This document shows positions 22,271 through 32,657 of a DNA stretch of 64,000 bases, in pieces. Under the pieces are notes generated by a model. The model was not told the DNA's origin. It searched no databases and was given only the letters and a program-made list of their open reading frames with translations. Both the position numbers and the translations under genes were made by a program. Every line of letters starts with the position of its first letter. Position 1 is the stretch's first letter. Origin of the DNA: Falciphora oryzae (taxonomy: Eukaryota; Ascomycota; Sordariomycetes; Magnaporthales; Magnaporthaceae); the NCBI GenBank assembly GCA_000733355.1, contig JNVV01000047.1, forward strand, positions 126,085 to 190,084. Reading direction: 5' to 3'.

Positions 22271-25200
22271 TTATCTAAAAAGCCTCGCGACCGCCTCGCG
22301 CCCGTTCGCCGCGGCCCACGACAGCGGCGTCCGCCCGCTCGAATCCTTCGAATCGACGTCGACCTTGCCTGTATCGAGCAGCAGCTTGACGACGGCCTCG
22401 TGCCCGTTCGCCGCGGCCCACGACAGCGGCGTCCGCCCGTACGTCAAGTCCTTCGAATCGATATCGGCCCCCTTTTCGAGCAGCAGCTTAACGACGGCCT
22501 CGTACCCCTTTTCCGCGGCCCACGACAGCGGCGTCCGCCTGCTCGAATCCTTCGAATCGACGTCGACCTTGCCTGTATCGAGCAGCAGCTTGACGACGGC
22601 CTCGTGCCCCTTCTCCGCGGCCCACGACAGCGGCGTCCGCCTGCTCGAATCCTTCGAATCGACGTCGACCTTGCCTGTATCGAGCAGCAGCTTGACGACG
22701 GCCTCGTGCCCCTTCTCCGCAGCCCACGACAGCGGCGTCCGCCCGCTCGAATCCTTCGAATCGACGTCGACCTTGCCTGTATCGAGCAGCAGCTTGACGA
22801 CGGCCTCGTGCCCGTTCGCCGCGGCCCACGACAGCGGCGTCCGCCCGTACGTCAAGTCCTTCGAATCGATATCGGCCCCCTTTTCGAGCAGCAGCTTAAC
22901 GACGGCCTCGTACCCCTTTTCCGCGGCCCACGACAGCGGCGTCCGCCCGTATATCGAGTCCTTCGAATCGATGTCTACCCCCTTTTCAAGCAGCAGTTTG
23001 ACGACGGCCTCGCGCCCGCTCGCCGCGGCCCGCGACAGCGGCGTCTGCCCCCTCGAGTCCTTCGAATCGACGTCGACCTGGCCCGAGAGAAGATAAGCAA
23101 GAAGTATTGCCTCGTCGCCTCGCCTTTGTAGATACGAGAAGATGCCGTTTCGTCGTGAAAAGGCGAAACCGCGTTTAAAGTCGGTTTGCTCGCTTTCATT
23201 CTGACGATACTGTGCCCACAAATCGTGCAGCGGGGATTCCAGGTGTTGGACTCGCGCTTGGAGGCTTTTCAAAATTGCCTGAACTGCGTCGTAACTCCTC
23301 ATAGCCAGCGCAGCAAATATTGGCGGCCCATAGCGTTCCTCTCCAACACTAAAGCAGGCTGCCGGCTGAGGATGGATACGAATAAGGTCCGCCAAATTCT
23401 TTTCGGCAAGGATGTAGAGGAGGTTGACTGATTTGGTATACCGCCGAATGGCATGCTTTTCGAAAGCGTTGTTAAGGGTTACCCACCGCGGAAGGGGGAA
23501 ATCTGTAAGTTCTTGCTTTCTCCCGTGCTGTTGGGCGCTGTTGGCGTGATGAAGGACGTTGAGGACTGAATATTCGAGAAACGGAAACTTCAGGTGAAGC
23601 TCTTCTTTCAGCCGTGCTGCTTCGGCACCTTGCGGCGGCGAATCTGGTATATCGACGCTTTCGCCGATGGGAGCGTTCAGCTAAGCCAAGCAGCAATCCT
23701 TTAACATGTCATAACAGTGGCCCTCGAAGTTCCCAGAGGCCCCAGACCACTGGCCCCCGTATCGGCCAAGCAAGAAGTCCCGAACAGATTCGTGAATAAA
23801 CTGGACTTCGGAAGCCTTGTTTCGCGTGACTTCGGCCAAGCCTTTGGAGGACGTCCTCACGAACGTTTTCATCTGGTCCTCTTCGACGTCTTCATGGTCC
23901 CAATAACCCGAGCTTTCTTTATCGAGACCCAGTTGGACGGCAAAGTAAAGCTCCTGTGGCTTGAGGGGACGGGCGGCGAAAAGGACCCATTTGAGACAGA
24001 CATGCAGTTGCTCGAGATTTTTCGCATCCCGCGCAAGGATCATCTCAAACAAGTCGTGAAGCCCAGGCGGGATTTGTTCGAGGCGGTTGCGAATTTGCCT
24101 AATAGGGGCGGAATTAACTGGAAATTCCTGTCTGAGGATATCGAGGACCAAAACCACCCAGAGGAAGATGCCCGAAGACTTTTGGAGAATTTCAGCTCGG
24201 AGTGTTTCGGCGTGCTTGTTGTTTTTGCCTAGCCGAAGTTTCGACTTGATGTAGCGCTCGATATCATCGGTATGCCCGTCCTCGGCCTCTAAGATCACCT
24301 CAACGCCCTTTTCGATGACGACGGTCGGATAGTGCCGGCTAGAGAAGCAGATCCGCAGTTTGACGTTTGCGTCTCTGGCGTGGTCGCACAGCTCTTCGAA
24401 GAAGCAAACCATACCACCAGCCTGGCTTTGGTCGCACTCATCCAGCGCGTCGACAAATATCGCCAAAGATCGGTTCCCGAGCCCTGAAAGAGCATGCGTC
24501 AACGTCTGCTTCAATGCTTCCTCGTGCCATCCATTCTGTAGGATACCTCTTGCGCCATAAGCCGTCATCCACTCCAGACTGTCCCTCAGGTCCACCGCCT
24601 TCTCGAAAAGTTGATGGAGAAGAGAACGGTATAGACCTATCGTCGACTTCTCCTCGATCGTACCTCGCGCGAGGAAGAAAAAGGACAGTGTGATTCGTGA
24701 GGGATCGCCCTTTGCGTTCCCCCTAGCCTCCTCAAAAAGGAGCTTCATCAAAGTAGACTTCCCGGTGCCAGGGTTTCCTTTGATCCAGAGGAAGCCGCCG
24801 TCGTCTGACTGTTGTGCTATGTCGCGCCAGGCTGTGTATTCCGGCTTGGTAAGGAACCAGCGGCACGTCTTCCCTTGGGCCGCGGTTAAACTTGTCAGGC
24901 GTTCGTCGATTTTGGAGAAGAAGAGCTGGCCTACGAGAGACTCTTTGAGGGTGGCATCGATGCCGTCGCTGACTGAGTACTCCTCTCTGTAGTTGTAAGT
25001 TTCCGGCGGCAAAGAGCTGTCCTGAAGCTGGTTGTTGACAATGGACAGTCTAGGACCAGACCCCTCGTTGAGAAGCGATGCGTGTTGGGATTGTCCGAGG
25101 TCAAAAGGCTGCTCGTAGTGCGCGTGGCGTATCGTGAGCGGGCCATTCTCTGTTCTTCCAAGAATGAAAGTCATCGCAGCGGCCACCTTCGCGTACTCCG

Positions 25201-26284
25201 GATCCTGGAGCCCAGAAAAGCGACACATGCCCATGTGGTCGCTTGAAATGTGCAGCTTCGTCTCGACGGTCGGGTCGTCCAGACATGAAGACTTATCGTC
25301 GACGACCTTTGTCCACATGAGCTTGTCGACAGCGTATTCCTCCTGAAACGAATATATCTGCCATTTCTTCTCGTGGCACATCACGGAAAACTCGTCCCTC
25401 AACTCTCCTAGCTGTTCGGCATCTGGCATAAGTGCGTTGATAATCTGGTCGTTGGTTTGGAAACCAACGAACCGAGCCGAAGCCGTGAGGATATGACGGA
25501 AGAAGTTCCGTGGATCCGCGCCCCTGTGGGGTGTCCCGAAGAACAAGACGCCAAGTGTCGCTTCGAAGATGCCATGAAGATGCGTCTGTGTGGATGCCGA
25601 CCCTCGAGACCGTCGCAGGGCCTGTTTGACAACGAGGCCGCCGAGGCTGTGGGCGACGAAGAGCAGCGGCCGACTGCTATCGTTTGGGTTGCGTCGCAGG
25701 GCTTCGAGGGTGCATAGCAGATCCCAGGCATGGTCATTGAGCGTGTTCTTGCTCACTGGTCCCTTTACCCGGTGTCGGATGTTGGTGTCGTAGCCGTAGG
25801 TGAGGATCCGAGAGGCGGGGATCGTTTGGCAAGCAAGGTCTGCTGGCCAGTAGACTTCCTTTTGTCGCCCTTCAGGTTCCGCAACGTTTCTGCTGTTCGC
25901 ATCGTCTGCTATCTCCGTTCGGTCGCATTGTGGGATCGAGGAAGTAGCGGTTGAGGTATCTCGCGGGCTTTGGCCAAAGGACAACTTCGGGATCTTAAAG
26001 CGTCGGGCCGTGGGCGGCTCTTCGTCTCGGCCGTGCTTCTTTCGTTCGGTGGACTGATGTTTGGCCCTTTGCCACGTCCAGGTGTTTTTGGGGTGGCCAG
26101 TGAATCCGTGGACGAACACTAAGCTTCAAGACGTCAGTGGCCCTCGAATTGCGAGACACAACTTGGCGCAGGGCAATGTTAAGCGTTCCCGGAAACAACC
26201 AAAACACACATACTCGACCTTCGGATGCGGAGCTTCGTACAACACCGTGAAACCCTTCTCGTGGATGGTGTCCTGTGCCGCCAT
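22271..26284 (-). pseudogene. NLR-like gene: alpha/beta-hydrolase - NACHT - ankyrin repeats, split by one in-frame TAG
   Basis: STAND/NLR-type protein of the kind linked to heterokaryon incompatibility and non-self recognition in fungi. Exons are 26214..26284 and 26123 downward; joining gives HPKVDLVFVHGFTGHPKNTW. Residues 1-300 are a SesB-like serine hydrolase (nucleophile motif AHSLGG). The NACHT P-loop GNPGTGKST is near residue 473 and Walker B FVDALDECDQ near 577. After 837 codons a TAG at 23681-23683 interrupts, yet the same frame stays open for 469 more codons. These continue the family sequence (HLKFPFLEYSV, LYILAEKNLADLIR) into eight or so ankyrin repeats. No plausible intron removes the TAG. 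It may still express a hydrolase-NACHT protein without a sensor domain. A read error at one base would also explain it. Confidence 0.85.
22290..23090 (-). repeat. Near-identical ~100-bp ankyrin-coding repeats
   Basis: About eight 33-35-residue ankyrin units (GRTPLSWAAxxGxEAVVKLLL) differ by only a few residues at fixed sites (NGH, KGH, KGY; DTGKVDVD or EKGADID). A higher-order segment is duplicated about 420 bp apart. High internal identity is typical of rapidly evolving fungal NLR sensor repeats. Confidence 0.92.
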
Positions 26285-26759
26285 GACCGCTCGTGCGAGG
26301 AGGGGACTTGGGACACCCTGGAACGTGGTCCTTCAGCCTGCCCCACCAGCGCGTCTTCGACCCGCCCACAACTGATCGTCGGGAGTGCCTTCGATAACTT
26401 CGGCAGGGCGGCAAACCCAAATCAGAAACAAAACGGCAGCGAAAAGAACAGAACGTTGCAAGCCGCTCAGGAGTATCTGGAGAACTCGAGTGGCAGGAGG
26501 CAATGAGCACAGAACGCTGAAGAATTCAAGGTTCGACTACGTGTGGCTATGTTACGGTGATGGCGCCTCTCATTGGTCTTGATCTGGTGACGCTAGCCTT
26601 AAATGAGGCTGGGGTTCAAGTGTAGCGCAGGTTAAATCTCGCGATTGGGTTTGACGCTGTTTGGTCCTCCTCACATATTTACTGTCCTGTCCGGCAGACA
26701 TGGCGCAATAGTTACACTCGAGGTTCTTTCATTTTCGCCATTTTCTGGTCAGCGAAGCC

Positions 26760-26797
<38 letters not shown>

Positions 26798-27244
26798 GGT
26801 AAGAAATGCGTTTCTCCGGCCAGAGTCGAAATCGCCGGGTGACTCGCAATGCAGAATGGTGGGGTTTGAAGCTGCAGTGTGTGGTGGCTCAGCTGCGCCA
26901 CGGAGGCCGAGGCGGTCTCGCAGCAGCGGGTTGTCGTACAAGCGCGATGACTGCACCGCATTCTCGACAGTATCGCGCTTCAAAGTGCCGCAAGCCCTGC
27001 TGCTGATGGGCCAGATTAGCAACTAAACGTAGTCGACCCGGTGTCGGGACTGGAACGCGGGGTGGGATGCGAAGGACGGCTCGGAAAGCAGGTCTATATC
27101 TTCTGCCTTGCGGTAAAGTCGTACCACGGGACGGCCGGTGACCACTTGGATAACGAGATTGAGAAGAGCGACAAACGCTAAAAGCGGAGCCAGGACGGAG
27201 TCGGCTTCAATGAAGATGGAAGAAGCAGAGACGGCGACGTACGG
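26285..27244. other. Upstream region of NLR-like gene; contains T35 tract
   Basis: No gene recognised. A 35-bp poly-T run lies at 26762-26796 (poly-A on the minus strand), possibly the tail of a retroposed sequence. A minus-strand ORF ends at this tract but matches no family I know. Confidence 0.5.
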
Positions 27245-27633
27245 TCCCCATATGCTGCGACAGCAGCGCCACCGCCTCCTCGGTCTTGCCGGCGGCCTAG
27301 AGCACGGTGCCGCCGACGACCTGGACGACGGGGTTGGCGGCGCTAGACTCGGTCAGCCTCGCGACGGCGACGGCGGCCTGTCGGCGCGGCTTAGGCGCAC
27401 AAGGGCGTCGACGGCGGCCAGCTCGGGCTTGGCCGCTTCCTCCTCGCCCTCGAGGCCGCGAGCACGTCCTCGGCCCGGCCGAGCGCGACGCGCGCGCAGT
27501 TGCAGGACACGCGCCGGCAGGGCGTTCTCGGGCGGCAGCACGACACGTCGTAGTCGACCACCTCCTGGTACTGGCCCTGGTGGAAGTGGTTGTGGATGCT
27601 GATAAGCTCGCCCTCGGCCGAGCAGGGGTCCAT
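27245..27633 (-). pseudogene. Epsilon-COP (SEC28) N-terminal fragment, multiply frameshifted
   Basis: Matches the start of coatomer subunit epsilon, a TPR protein of COPI vesicles. ATG at 27633 gives MDPCSAEGELISIHNHFHQG and QYQEVVDYDVS, then PENALPARVLQLRAR, VALGRAEDVLAA, EGEEEAAKPELAAVDALV and AANPVVQVVGGTVL, a TAG, and AAGKTEEAVALLSQHMGTV. The matching segments lie in different frames, so at least three indels and one nonsense codon are present. Only the first ~125 of the usual ~295 residues remain. No intron separates these segments. A functional copy must exist elsewhere. Confidence 0.88.
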
Positions 27634-28217
27634 TTTTGCTAGTTCTGGTTTGGGTCGGCTCGGAGGTCTTTTTGGTGCTACAAGCCGCCCGGGTTCTCGG
27701 TGTCATCGTGGTGCTTCGCTCTGCCGGTGTTGTAAGTTTCCTGCGGGCCTTAACGGGTTTCGGCGGTCGAATGGCGCGGCCGATATGAAAGCCTTATACC
27801 TAAGGTAGTCTCGGTGGGCGAGGGCACCCGTTAGGTCGGGTGGGAGGATAGGCCGCGGCGGTAAGAGCAGCCGCCTCTCGCGTTTTTCCTCTGCCGGAGC
27901 GTGGTCCAACCCGGGAAGGTGCCCACCAAATTATAGTATGTGTGGGTGACTGCCACTGCGCAGTCACTTACATCCGGGGCATGATCCATTTTTCGGCCTT
28001 GGCCTCCCGTCTGGCTCTCCGTAAGCTCCTCGTTATCGATCAAAGACGGGGTAGTTCCCTTGGCTTGTATCCATAAGGGTTTTTTTTTTTTTTTTTTTTT
28101 TTGGCAAAGGCATCCGATACATAAGCCGTGCCCGCCTCCTTTCTTTTGCGTCTGAAGGGTGTATCTTCCTTCATCGGCCAACCACTCCCCTACGCAGACA
28201 AAAGAAGCCCCACCACC
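27634..28217. other. Upstream region of AA9 gene; contains T23 tract
   Basis: Poly-T run at 28080-28102 and an 8-bp-stem hairpin (gtgactgc/gcagtcac) near 27941-27966. Otherwise nothing recognisable. The AA9 promoter should lie here. Confidence 0.5.
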
Positions 28218-29018
28218 ATGAAGGCCACGCTCCTGTCCCTGGCGGCCGCCGGCCTGGCCAGCGCTCACACCATCTTTACCTCCCTCGAGGTCGGAGGCGT
28301 CAACTCGGGCACGGGCCAGGGAGTCCGCGTTCCCACCTACAACGGCCCCATCACCGACGTGACCTCCAGCAGCATGGCCTGCAACGGCAACCCGAACCCG
28401 ACCGCGTCCACCTCCAAGGTCATCACGGTCCAGGCCGGCCAGGACGTGACGGCCATCTGGCGCTACATGCTCAGCACCACCGGCACTAGTCCAAACGACA
28501 TCATGGACAGCAGCCACAAGGGTCCCACGATGGCCTACCTCAAAAAGGTCGGCGACGCCACTTCTGACTCTGGTATAGGAAACGGCTGGTTCAAGATCCA
28601 GGAGGACGGTCTGCCCGAGGGCGGGTCGGGGCTCTGGGGCACCGAAAAGGTCATCCAGGGCCAGGGCAGGCACCGCATCCGGATCCCCCAGTGCATCGCC
28701 TCGGGGCAGTACCTGCTCCGGGCCGAGATGCTGGCCCTGCACGGAGCCAGCAGCCCCGGGGGAGCCCAGTTCTACATGGAGTGCGCCCAGGTCAATGTTG
28801 TCGGAGGCACCGGCTCCAAGACTCCCTCGACCGTCAGCTTCCCCGGCGCCTACAAGGTGAGTCTCTCTCTCTCTCTTCTGTAGCCTTTTCCAGACACGTA
28901 GTAACAGGAAACTGACGTGCTTCTCCGACAGGCCAACGACCCCGGCGTCACCCTGAGCATCTACTGGCCCCCCCTCACCTCCTACAAGATCCCCGGCCCG
29001 CCCGTCTTCACCTGCTAG
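28218..29018 (+). CDS. AA9 lytic polysaccharide monooxygenase (formerly GH61), secreted
   Basis: Copper-dependent enzyme that oxidatively cleaves cellulose or related beta-1,4 glucans outside the cell. Exons 28218..28856 and 28932..29018, 241 aa, GT..AG intron of 75 nt. Signal peptide [16 protein letters not shown] is followed directly by His17, the mature N-terminal copper ligand. The second ligand is His100 in [14 protein letters not shown], and the axial Tyr186 lies in [11 protein letters not shown] with the supporting Gln184 and His175. Cys55 and Cys189 fit the conserved disulfide. There is no C-terminal CBM1, so it is a single-domain form. The ORF is intact, with GC-rich third positions. 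It sits between a decayed SEC28 fragment and unknown ORFs, with no other cellulase nearby. Confidence 0.93.
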
Positions 29019-29225
29019 GTTGGAGCTTGTGGAGGGTTTCTTGGCGGCTTGGATTCGTCTACCGGAGGGGCATCGTCCTCAAAACTCCCGTGTCTGCTTG
29101 ACCGACAACCCCTTGGTGTACATATGCATGCATGTTTGGCGTTTTCACTCTAGCTATCCTTTCGTTTGTTATATATTCCGAACAAAAAGAGCACCGTCGT
29201 CACTTTAAAGCGTCCAAACAGCTGC

Positions 29226-30548
29226 CTACTCCAGGACCGCCAGCCCCATCCTGAGGGTGCGGCGGCGGTGCGAGAGTTGGTCGCCGCCCTCCCTGACCAC
29301 GAAGTCCTTGACCAGCGGCCCGAACACGCTGAAGAGCATCTTGTACTCTCCCGCCTTGACGATGGCCTCGCTTTTGTGGAACACTCGCGACCCGTGGGCC
29401 CTGACGTCGGAGCCCTTGACTAGCCCGGCCTGGTCCTGGCCCTGCGGCTGCTGCCACCCGTACGAGGCCCTGGTGTTGCGGATGGCCATGGCGCTGCCGA
29501 CGGCGGTCCTGCACAGGCGGTTGAGCCACTCGCTCACGTCTGCGCTCGGCGCGGCCATCGCCCCGCGGAACTCGGCCTCGACCTTGCTGGCCAGCCTCTC
29601 GACCGCCTTGTGCGTGGCGGTGGCCGCCGCCCGCTCCTCGTCCTCCGCCGCTCGCCGGTTGAAAATGTCCTGGGTGATCTTAAGGGTCTGCATGCGCCAC
29701 TCTCTCACGTCGTCGCCGTTGGCTAGATAATCACGCATCTCTGTCAGTCTTTTGTGCCTCTTTCTGTAACGTGTCAGCTGTGACGGCTTCGTACCTCCGC
29801 TGCGCAGCGCGGACTGCTCGAAGCGCGCGAGCCCCCTCTCGGCCTCCTCGTCCTCGCAGCCGAAGAAGGGCCCGGCGAACAGCTCCGAGTGGATCAGGTT
29901 CCCCAGCAGCCGCATGAACCAGGCGCTGCGCACGGCCGGCATGGAGTCCCGGACGGCGCTCGCCGGGAACGGGGCCCCGGCCCAGTAGCCCGGCGCGATC
30001 CCGACGGCTCCCTCGTTGTTTCTGATGGCCTTGGGGTGAAAGAACTCTAGCACGAGGCCCTGGATCCCGTCCTCGAGGTCTCCGAGGAGCTCCTCGAGCG
30101 CCCCGTCCGGGACCTCGTCGGGGTGGCCGTGGCAGCCGCCGGGGGGCGGCGGCCGGCTCGCGAAGACGTCGGGCTTGATGCTTGTCGGCACAGGCGGCTC
30201 CGGCTCGTCGGGGAGCGGCAGGGTCGCGAAGAAGTCGGGCCTATAGGGCGGCGTCTGCAAGCCCGGCCCGGGGGATTCGGGGTCTGCTTCGCCGCCGTCG
30301 TCGTTTCCATAGAGGTCGGCCCTAATCTGGCTCAGGCCGACCTCGACACTCTCCACCCTGGCCCGGAGCTGCGCCTCCTTGGCGTTCACGGCCCGGACGT
30401 CCTCGCGGATCGCGCTGACCTGCCTCTCGAGCTCCTCCACCTTCCTCACGCTCTCATCCAGGCGGTCGAGCCTCTCCACGATGCCTCGGACCTCGTGCTG
30501 CAGCTTCTCCCGGTTGATCTCGATGGCGGCGTCGAGCTTGTCCTGCAT
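29226..30548 (-). CDS. Unknown protein with N-terminal coiled coil, 440 aa
   Basis: I do not recognise this family. The open frame extends upstream of the first ATG through 'SQILAITLLDEQALDRRLRD', so translation or splicing may start further 5'. Residues 1-80 are heptad-rich (REKLQHEVRGIVERLDRLDE and so on), a clear coiled coil. Residues 85-150 are Pro-rich and probably disordered. The C-terminal 290 residues look globular and mainly helical, with no transmembrane segment or signal peptide. It may form one gene with the ORF at 30596-31468, 47 bp upstream in another frame, through an intron or frameshift that I could not place with a good donor. Confidence 0.55.
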   Translation of the reverse strand: MQDKLDAAIEINREKLQHEVRGIVERLDRLDESVRKVEELERQVSAIREDVRAVNAKEAQLRARVESVEVGLSQIRADLYGNDDGGEADPESPGPGLQTPPYRPDFFATLPLPDEPEPPVPTSIKPDVFASRPPPPGGCHGHPDEVPDGALEELLGDLEDGIQGLVLEFFHPKAIRNNEGAVGIAPGYWAGAPFPASAVRDSMPAVRSAWFMRLLGNLIHSELFAGPFFGCEDEEAERGLARFEQSALRSGGTKPSQLTRYRKRHKRLTEMRDYLANGDDVREWRMQTLKITQDIFNRRAAEDEERAAATATHKAVERLASKVEAEFRGAMAAPSADVSEWLNRLCRTAVGSAMAIRNTRASYGWQQPQGQDQAGLVKGSDVRAHGSRVFHKSEAIVKAGEYKMLFSVFGPLVKDFVVREGGDQLSHRRRTLRMGLAVLE

Positions 30549-30595
30549 GTCCCTGAGCCGGCGGTCGAGGGCCTGCTCGTCCAGCAGCGTGATTG

Positions 30596-31468
30596 CTAAG
30601 ATTTGCGAGCCGGCGCCGGTGGGCTCCCGATCGGGTCCGCCACCCCGGAGGCGCCCGAGGCGGTGGTGAGGGTGACGGTCCCGGTCGTCGCGGTCGCGCC
30701 CTCGCCGTCAGAGACGGACGTGTCGCTAGAGGGCGGCGCTCTCACCAGCGGGTCGACGGGCGGCCGCAGCGGAGCCTCCTCGCCCGTGGATCCGCGCGGC
30801 GGGGCCCCTTCCTTGCGGGCGGGAACGGCAACGACGCCAGCGGCAGGCTGCTGCCGCTGCTGCTCGACCGGCGGCGCTGCCGGCTCCACCTCTGTTTTCT
30901 CGACACCGCCATCCTGGGCCCGCGGCCGCTGCTCTTGACCATTGCCTGGGGTGGCTTCCCGACTTGCGCCGGCAGGGGTTGGTGCCACTGCTGGCTCCTC
31001 GGTGCTGACGACAGCACCCTCCCCTTCTCTGGGGTTAGGCGCGCTGTCGGCGATTCCGTCTGGCGCAGGAGGAGCCTGACCCTGGCCACCAGGCGGGTTT
31101 GTCACCCCGCCGCCGCCGCTACCGCCGCCTGCTTTGTGTTCTGCGTCGCGTATGAGCTTGGCTAATATATAAAAGAGAAACGGGGCGAATTTACCATTGT
31201 TTTCAGCTGACGTCTGCCCAGTGGACGAAGCCCGGGATAATGGTGCGGGGGTGTTTCCAGTGTTTTCGGCCAGGGCTGCCCGCGCCTTGGCCTCGGCCTC
31301 GCGAGCCCTCTTACTGTTGCCTCCAGAGGGCCTGAGCATGGTGGTCCAGTCGAGAGTATCGGACTGCGCGAAAAGAATGGAAAGGGGGAACAATTGAAGC
31401 AGAGCCTTGGGACTTGGCATGCGTGTGGAGAGGGTCGGTTGGGGTTGGAGGTCGGTCTGGTTTCCCAA
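30596..31468 (-). CDS. Unknown low-complexity protein, up to 290 aa
   Basis: No recognised domain. An N-terminal part with a possible start at MLRPSGGNSKRAREAEAKAR is followed by a long disordered tail rich in Pro, Gly, Glu, Ala and Ser. Composition bias alone could keep such an ORF open. It may be the 5' part of a gene continuing into the coiled-coil ORF at 29226-30548: the frame across the gap stays open on the same strand, and the sequence just before the stop (PIGSPPAPARKS) overlaps the extended reading of that ORF. The start codon is uncertain. Confidence 0.4.
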   Translation of the reverse strand: MGNQTDLQPQPTLSTRMPSPKALLQLFPLSILFAQSDTLDWTTMLRPSGGNSKRAREAEAKARAALAENTGNTPAPLSRASSTGQTSAENNGKFAPFLFYILAKLIRDAEHKAGGGSGGGGVTNPPGGQGQAPPAPDGIADSAPNPREGEGAVVSTEEPAVAPTPAGASREATPGNGQEQRPRAQDGGVEKTEVEPAAPPVEQQRQQPAAGVVAVPARKEGAPPRGSTGEEAPLRPPVDPLVRAPPSSDTSVSDGEGATATTGTVTLTTASGASGVADPIGSPPAPARKS

Positions 31469-32657
31469 GTCGCGTCATAGAAGAGCACTATATTATATCC
31501 TTCCTGTCCTCGACGCTCCGAGGCGCAGGCTAGCTTCCTTCTGTGGAAAGTAGAAGCCTTGGGAGGCCACCGGTGCGCTGTCTCCCTTGCTCCATGTGAT
31601 GTGGCAGGGCTGCAGTTCGCCGAGCCCTGTGTCGGCCCAAATGCTGCGTGTGCATGCATGCATATGTCTGTCTTTGGTCAGGCGTGCCCGCTCTGCCAAT
31701 CGTCAAGGGGACCATCTCCGACTCGGAAACCCCGAGCCAAAGCCCAAACAGGGGGTTCCCCAACATAGGGGTCTAGCGCTGGTTAGCAGCGGGCGTCAGT
31801 CATCACCACAAGAAACGTAGCCAGCCCGCCTCGGTTATATTCGCAATCGGCAGTGCTGCCCTGGTGGCGTGTCTGTCGTACGTGGCCCTGAGGCTGTCGA
31901 GGTTTAGCCTGATACTAGGGAGGGAAGGACTGGGCAGCAACTGAGCACCCCCGCGTGCGGCTGAGGAGGGACTCGGGCCTGGGGCGCAAAAACAGCACCC
32001 CCAAAAGGAAAGTCCAAAGTTTGCCGCAAGTTTCAGCGGATATTGGGCCTCCAGACGTAGGCGAGGCTGCCGCTTGATCTTGCCGATGGTCAACACGGTG
32101 TGGGTGCCCAATGCAAGTGAGGCTCTGTGGCTGATGAGGCCTCCCATATCTGCCAAGATCGCTGTTCAAGATATATAATTGCGTGCGGCGTAATGATACG
32201 TGCGCCCTTTGTAGAGCGGTGTCTGCACACGGCAAACTCCAAGAGCAGCTCTCGGAATACCAAGGAAACTTGCCACTCTCTTTCACCCCCTTTTTCCTTC
32301 TTTATCCAAGACCCTCACCAGAACCAACATGGCGACCCTACGCAAGGCCGGCATGCCCGCCGCCCTTCCCTGCGCTAAGCCTCGACTGAGAACTCCAGCA
32401 CAGTCACCCAGACCACGACGCAGGTGACAGCCCTGACATCCCCTGTCGTCGTCGCCGAATCCGACAAGGTGGAAGCAGTGGCGTCGTCCTCCAAGACCAG
32501 CACCTTTTCCGCGGGCGTGGTCTTTTCCACCACCAAGGTGGCCCGCGAGTCCAAGACCTCCACGAGTAACGGGTACTGGGGCTAGGGTCTGGGTTTCACC
32601 GGCCGCAGGACGTCCACCTCGCGCCACAGCGGCAACAAGAGTAACAGCTCGCCGAGG
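31469..32657. other. No recognisable gene
   Basis: Short ORFs on both strands. Ser/Thr-rich readings near 32400-32580 lead toward the Hsp70-like sequence but contain a stop (32583), so they may be a decayed 5' extension of it. Confidence 0.4.

Noticed and set aside
29257..29730. Plus-strand ORFs opposite the coiled-coil protein (also 30123-30599 and 30603-30938)
   Set aside because: Shadows of the minus-strand ORFs caused by GC-rich codon bias; no domain.
31166..31198. 33-nt candidate intron (gtaaattc to atattag) in the low-complexity ORF
   Set aside because: Shorter than fungal introns normally are, and the sequence is open without splicing.
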